Source: Spirochaetaceae bacterium
GTDB taxonomy: Bacteria > Spirochaetota > Spirochaetia > Treponematales > Breznakiellaceae
Direction: 5' to 3'
DNA: 6,445 nucleotides
Assembly: GCA_031288215.1 (NCBI GenBank)
Contig: JAITRV010000006.1
Span: 1-6,445 of the forward strand
In this document: positions 4,317 to 6,445 of the stretch, in pieces
Position numbering within the stretch: the stretch's first letter is position 1
Layout: each line of letters begins with the position of its first letter
Notes under the pieces: model-generated
Database searches by the model: none
What the model was told of the DNA's origin: nothing
The model's input: the letters and a program-made list of their open reading frames with translations, nothing else
Position numbers and translations under genes: made by a program

Positions 4317-5218
4317 TTTGGCTTATCGGCAGCCGGGGGATGCTGGGGACGGAACTTGCCCGCCTCTTTGAAAAAGCGGGCCTTTCCTATACCGGCACGG
4401 ACCGGGAGGTGGATATAACCCGGGCGGATTCCCTGGAGGACTTTGCGCGGCGGCGGGGGCCCTTCCGCTGGATCGTGAACTGCGCCGCCTATACCGCCGT
4501 GGACCGGGCCGAAGAGGAGCCGGAACAATGCCGCCGGATCAACGCCGACGGGCCCGGCCATATTGCCGCCCTGGCGGGGAAGTCCGGCAGCGTCCTCGTC
4601 CATATTTCCACCGATTATGTGTTTAACGGCCGGGGGATGTATACGGGGAATCCCCCGGCACGGCGGCCTTACCGGGAGGAGGATCCCCCGGACCCCATCG
4701 GCGTCTACGGGCGCACCAAGTGGGAGGGGGAACGGAAGGTTCAGGAATACGCCGAACAATGCTATATCATCAGGACCGCCTGGCTCTACGGCCGCTACGG
4801 AAAGAATTTTGTTACCACCATGCTGGGTCTGATGGGAGAACGGGACCGGCTTTCGGTGGTGGGGGATCAACGGGGGAGCCCCACCTGGGCCCGGGATTTG
4901 GCGGAGGCCGTCACGGCCTTCATTATCCGGGGGGAGCAGGGCAGGGCCGCCCCTTTCGGCATTTACCACTATTCCAACCAGGGGGATATTTCCTGGTTTG
5001 ACTTTGCCCAAAGGATCTATGAGCGGGGCCGGGAACGGGGGATCCTCACCGGGGACTGCCGGCTTTATCCCTGTACCAGCGAGGAATACCCCTCCCGGGT
5101 GAAACGGCCCGCCTATTCGGTCCTGGACAAGACCAGGATCAAGGCGGCCCTGGGGATTCCCGTTCCCGAATGGGATCGGAGCCTGGAGGCATTTTTGGAA
5201 ACTATCAAGGAGGAATGA
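4313..5218 (+). CDS. rmlD: dTDP-4-dehydrorhamnose reductase, RmlD (GTG start)
   Basis: A 301-residue extended short-chain dehydrogenase that reduces dTDP-4-keto-rhamnose to dTDP-L-rhamnose with NAD(P)H. The cofactor-binding motif GSRGMLG (residues 6-12) opens the protein; NCAAYTAVDRAEEEP (56-70), HISTDYVFNG (97-106) with T100, and YGRTKWEGE (132-140) with catalytic Y132 and K136 follow. RTAWLYG (154-160), GSPTWARDLA (188-197) and SRVKRPAYSVLD (261-272) are family hallmarks. I place the start at GTG 4313, not at an upstream ATG: the Rossmann motif needs this N-terminus, GGAGGG at 4299-4304 lies 8 bases before it, and GTGA overlaps the rmlC stop by four bases. The frame stays open upstream to 4163, but that part overlaps rmlC and encodes nothing family-like. 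The downstream gene begins within the rmlD stop. Confidence 0.95.
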   Translation: MIWLIGSRGMLGTELARLFEKAGLSYTGTDREVDITRADSLEDFARRRGPFRWIVNCAAYTAVDRAEEEPEQCRRINADGPGHIAALAGKSGSVLVHISTDYVFNGRGMYTGNPPARRPYREEDPPDPIGVYGRTKWEGERKVQEYAEQCYIIRTAWLYGRYGKNFVTTMLGLMGERDRLSVVGDQRGSPTWARDLAEAVTAFIIRGEQGRAAPFGIYHYSNQGDISWFDFAQRIYERGRERGILTGDCRLYPCTSEEYPSRVKRPAYSVLDKTRIKAALGIPVPEWDRSLEAFLETIKEE

Positions 5219-6309
5219 TGCGCCGCTTACAAAACATCCTCGTTACCGGGGGCGCCGGGTTTATCGGCACGAACTTTATCCGTTTCATCCTCGAGAAAAC
5301 CGCCGGATTTTCCGGCCGCATCGTCAACCTGGATATCCTGACTTATGCGGGGAACCGGGAGAGCCTTGAGGACCTGGAAGGCCGCTACGGCGGGGAGCGG
5401 TACTTTTTTGAATACGCTGATATAGGCGACCGGGCCGCGGTGGAAGCGATCTTTGAGCGGCACCGGATCGATACGGTGGTCCATTTTGCTGCGGAAAGCC
5501 ATGTAGACCGGTCCATCCTGGGCCCCGAGGCCTTCATAAGAACCAACGTGACGGGGACCTTTGCTTTGCTGGATACGGCGAGGAATTATTGGCGGGAAGC
5601 CGGCGGGGCATTGCGGCAGGACGTGCTGTTCCACCATATCAGCACCGACGAGGTCTACGGCTCCCTGGGAGAGACCGGGGCCTTTACGGAGGAGTCTGCC
5701 TATGACCCCCGTTCCCCCTATTCGGCCAGCAAGGCCGCCGCCGACCACCTGGTCATGGCCTATCACCATACCTACGGCCTGCCGGTGACCATCTCCAACT
5801 GTTCGAATAACTACGGGCCCTATCAGTTCCCGGAAAAGTTCATCCCCCTGTCCATCCTCAATATGCTGGAGGGAAAGCCCCTCCCGGTCTACGGGGACGG
5901 CCGGAACATCCGGGACTGGCTCTACGTGGAGGATCATGCCCGGGCGGTTTGGCTCATCCTTCAAAAGGGGCGGATCGGGGAGAAGTACAACATCGGCGGG
6001 GAAAACGAATGGGAGAATATCAAGCTGCTCCGGGTCCTGATCGATATGGTTGCCCGGAAGGCGTCGCTGGATCCGGAAAAGCTCCGGGGGGCTATCACCT
6101 ATGTTTCCGACCGGCCCGGCCATGACCGGCGTTACGCCATTGACTGCGCCAAGATCAAGGGGGAACTGGGATGGAAGCGGGAACTGGGCTTTGAGGAGGC
6201 CCTGGGGAGAACCGTGGACTGGTACCTGGCGAATCCCCGCTGGATCGACGGGATCCGCACCGGGGACTACCGGAAGTGGATAGAGAAGAACTATGAGGAG
6301 CGGAGGTAA
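5218..6309 (+). CDS. rmlB: dTDP-glucose 4,6-dehydratase, RmlB
   Basis: A 363-residue extended short-chain dehydrogenase that uses bound NAD+ to convert dTDP-glucose to dTDP-4-keto-6-deoxyglucose, the second pathway step although its gene comes last. It shows the NAD motif GGAGFIG (residues 11-17), the LDILTYAGN stretch (38-46), HFAAESHVDRSI (89-100), the dehydratase triad TDE (143-145), and YSASK (168-172) with catalytic Y168 and K172. NCSNNYGPYQFPEKFIP (194-210), the YGDGRNIRDWLYVEDH block (225-240), GGENE (260-264) and the DRPGHDRRYAID block (298-309) complete the family pattern. Two ATGs compete: 5215 and 5218. AAGGAGG at 5207-5213 is only one base from the first, so 5218, at four bases, is preferred. 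The start overlaps the rmlD stop by one base (TGATG). The frame is open back to 5170 inside rmlD, but that extension is not part of the enzyme. Confidence 0.95.
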   Translation: MRRLQNILVTGGAGFIGTNFIRFILEKTAGFSGRIVNLDILTYAGNRESLEDLEGRYGGERYFFEYADIGDRAAVEAIFERHRIDTVVHFAAESHVDRSILGPEAFIRTNVTGTFALLDTARNYWREAGGALRQDVLFHHISTDEVYGSLGETGAFTEESAYDPRSPYSASKAAADHLVMAYHHTYGLPVTISNCSNNYGPYQFPEKFIPLSILNMLEGKPLPVYGDGRNIRDWLYVEDHARAVWLILQKGRIGEKYNIGGENEWENIKLLRVLIDMVARKASLDPEKLRGAITYVSDRPGHDRRYAIDCAKIKGELGWKRELGFEEALGRTVDWYLANPRWIDGIRTGDYRKWIEKNYEERR

Positions 6310-6312
6310 GGG

Positions 6313-6445
6313 ATGGAAGCGTTTGTGAAGCGTCCGGTTCGATTTTTTAATACCACCGGGCCCTGCAATCCCCAGGACCACTATATGCTGCCGCCGGCGG
6401 ACCGTCTGGTGGGGGCGCAGTTGCACCGGTATATCCGGGACAAGC
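6313..6445 (+). CDS. N-terminus of an AAA-type ATP-binding protein (partial)
   Basis: The first 44 codons of a gene that runs off the right edge. The protein begins MEAFVKRPVRFFNTTG and continues PCNPQDHYMLPPADRL, then a helix VGAQLHRYIRDK. The FN(T/A)xGPC(N/D)PxxHYMLPPxxRL block is, from memory, the standard N-terminus of a large family of bacterial AAA-like ATPases. There it is followed by a 'YFVLHAPRQTGKT'-like Walker A, which here would lie just past the window end; many members carry a C-terminal nuclease-like domain. Their cellular role is not established. The start is well supported: GGAGG at 6302-6306 lies six bases before the ATG, inside the end of rmlB, and only three bases separate it from the rmlB stop. 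It therefore looks translated as part of the operon, though it has no known role in rhamnose synthesis. Confidence 0.7.
   Translation, partial: MEAFVKRPVRFFNTTGPCNPQDHYMLPPADRLVGAQLHRYIRDK

Noticed and set aside
5170..5217. Upstream extension of the rmlB frame starting at ATG 5170
   Set aside because: It overlaps the end of rmlD; RmlB proteins begin a few residues before the GGAGFIG motif, which matches the start at 5218.
5227..6426. Long minus-strand open frame of 399 codons opposite rmlB
   Set aside because: It mirrors rmlB codon structure, has no recognisable domain and is rich in proline and glycine; rmlB on the plus strand is certain.
1..6445. tRNA, rRNA, CRISPR arrays, insertion sequences and phage attachment sites
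   Set aside because: None seen: no cloverleaf-like blocks, no regularly spaced repeats with spacers, and no transposase motifs or paired terminal repeats.

Overview
The window looks like chromosomal DNA from a GC-rich, Gram-negative bacterium. My best guess is a spirochete of the Treponema group, because of the style of the beta-barrel protein, the PilZ protein, the run-rich G/C codon usage and the AAA-type protein beginning with an FFNTTGPCNPQDHYMLPP block. That placement is inference; nothing here proves the taxon.

Layout. Bases 1-2411 hold four genes, all on the minus strand. Reading along that strand they are: a PilZ-domain protein (2411-2061), an RlmM-like rRNA ribose methyltransferase (2024-1035), an exported outer-membrane beta-barrel protein with its own promoter (884-219), and the first 31 codons of a THUMP-type RNA methyltransferase that runs off the left edge (94-1). 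The barrel gene is clearly more AT-rich than everything around it.

Bases 2412-2889 are a 478-base divergent intergenic region with no convincing gene but much structure: interleaved inverted repeats that could form pseudoknots, a strong forward promoter whose predicted start lies at the foot of an intrinsic terminator, a second promoter-like copy downstream, and a 28-codon upstream reading frame that overlaps the next start codon.

Bases 2890-6309 hold a complete dTDP-L-rhamnose operon on the plus strand in the order rmlA-rmlC-rmlD-rmlB. Every junction overlaps by 1-4 bases, so translation is probably coupled. Together the four enzymes turn glucose-1-phosphate and dTTP into dTDP-L-rhamnose: RmlA makes dTDP-glucose, RmlB dehydrates it to the 4-keto-6-deoxy sugar, RmlC epimerises it at C3 and C5, and RmlD reduces it. 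The product feeds surface glycans. Three bases after rmlB a new gene starts (6313 to the window end). It is the N-terminus of a bacterial AAA-type ATP-binding protein family and appears to be co-translated with the operon.

The genes themselves are mostly recognisable housekeeping and surface-sugar genes. The least explained and most interesting part is the regulatory DNA at 2540-2893, followed by the promoter region of the barrel gene at 906-1029.
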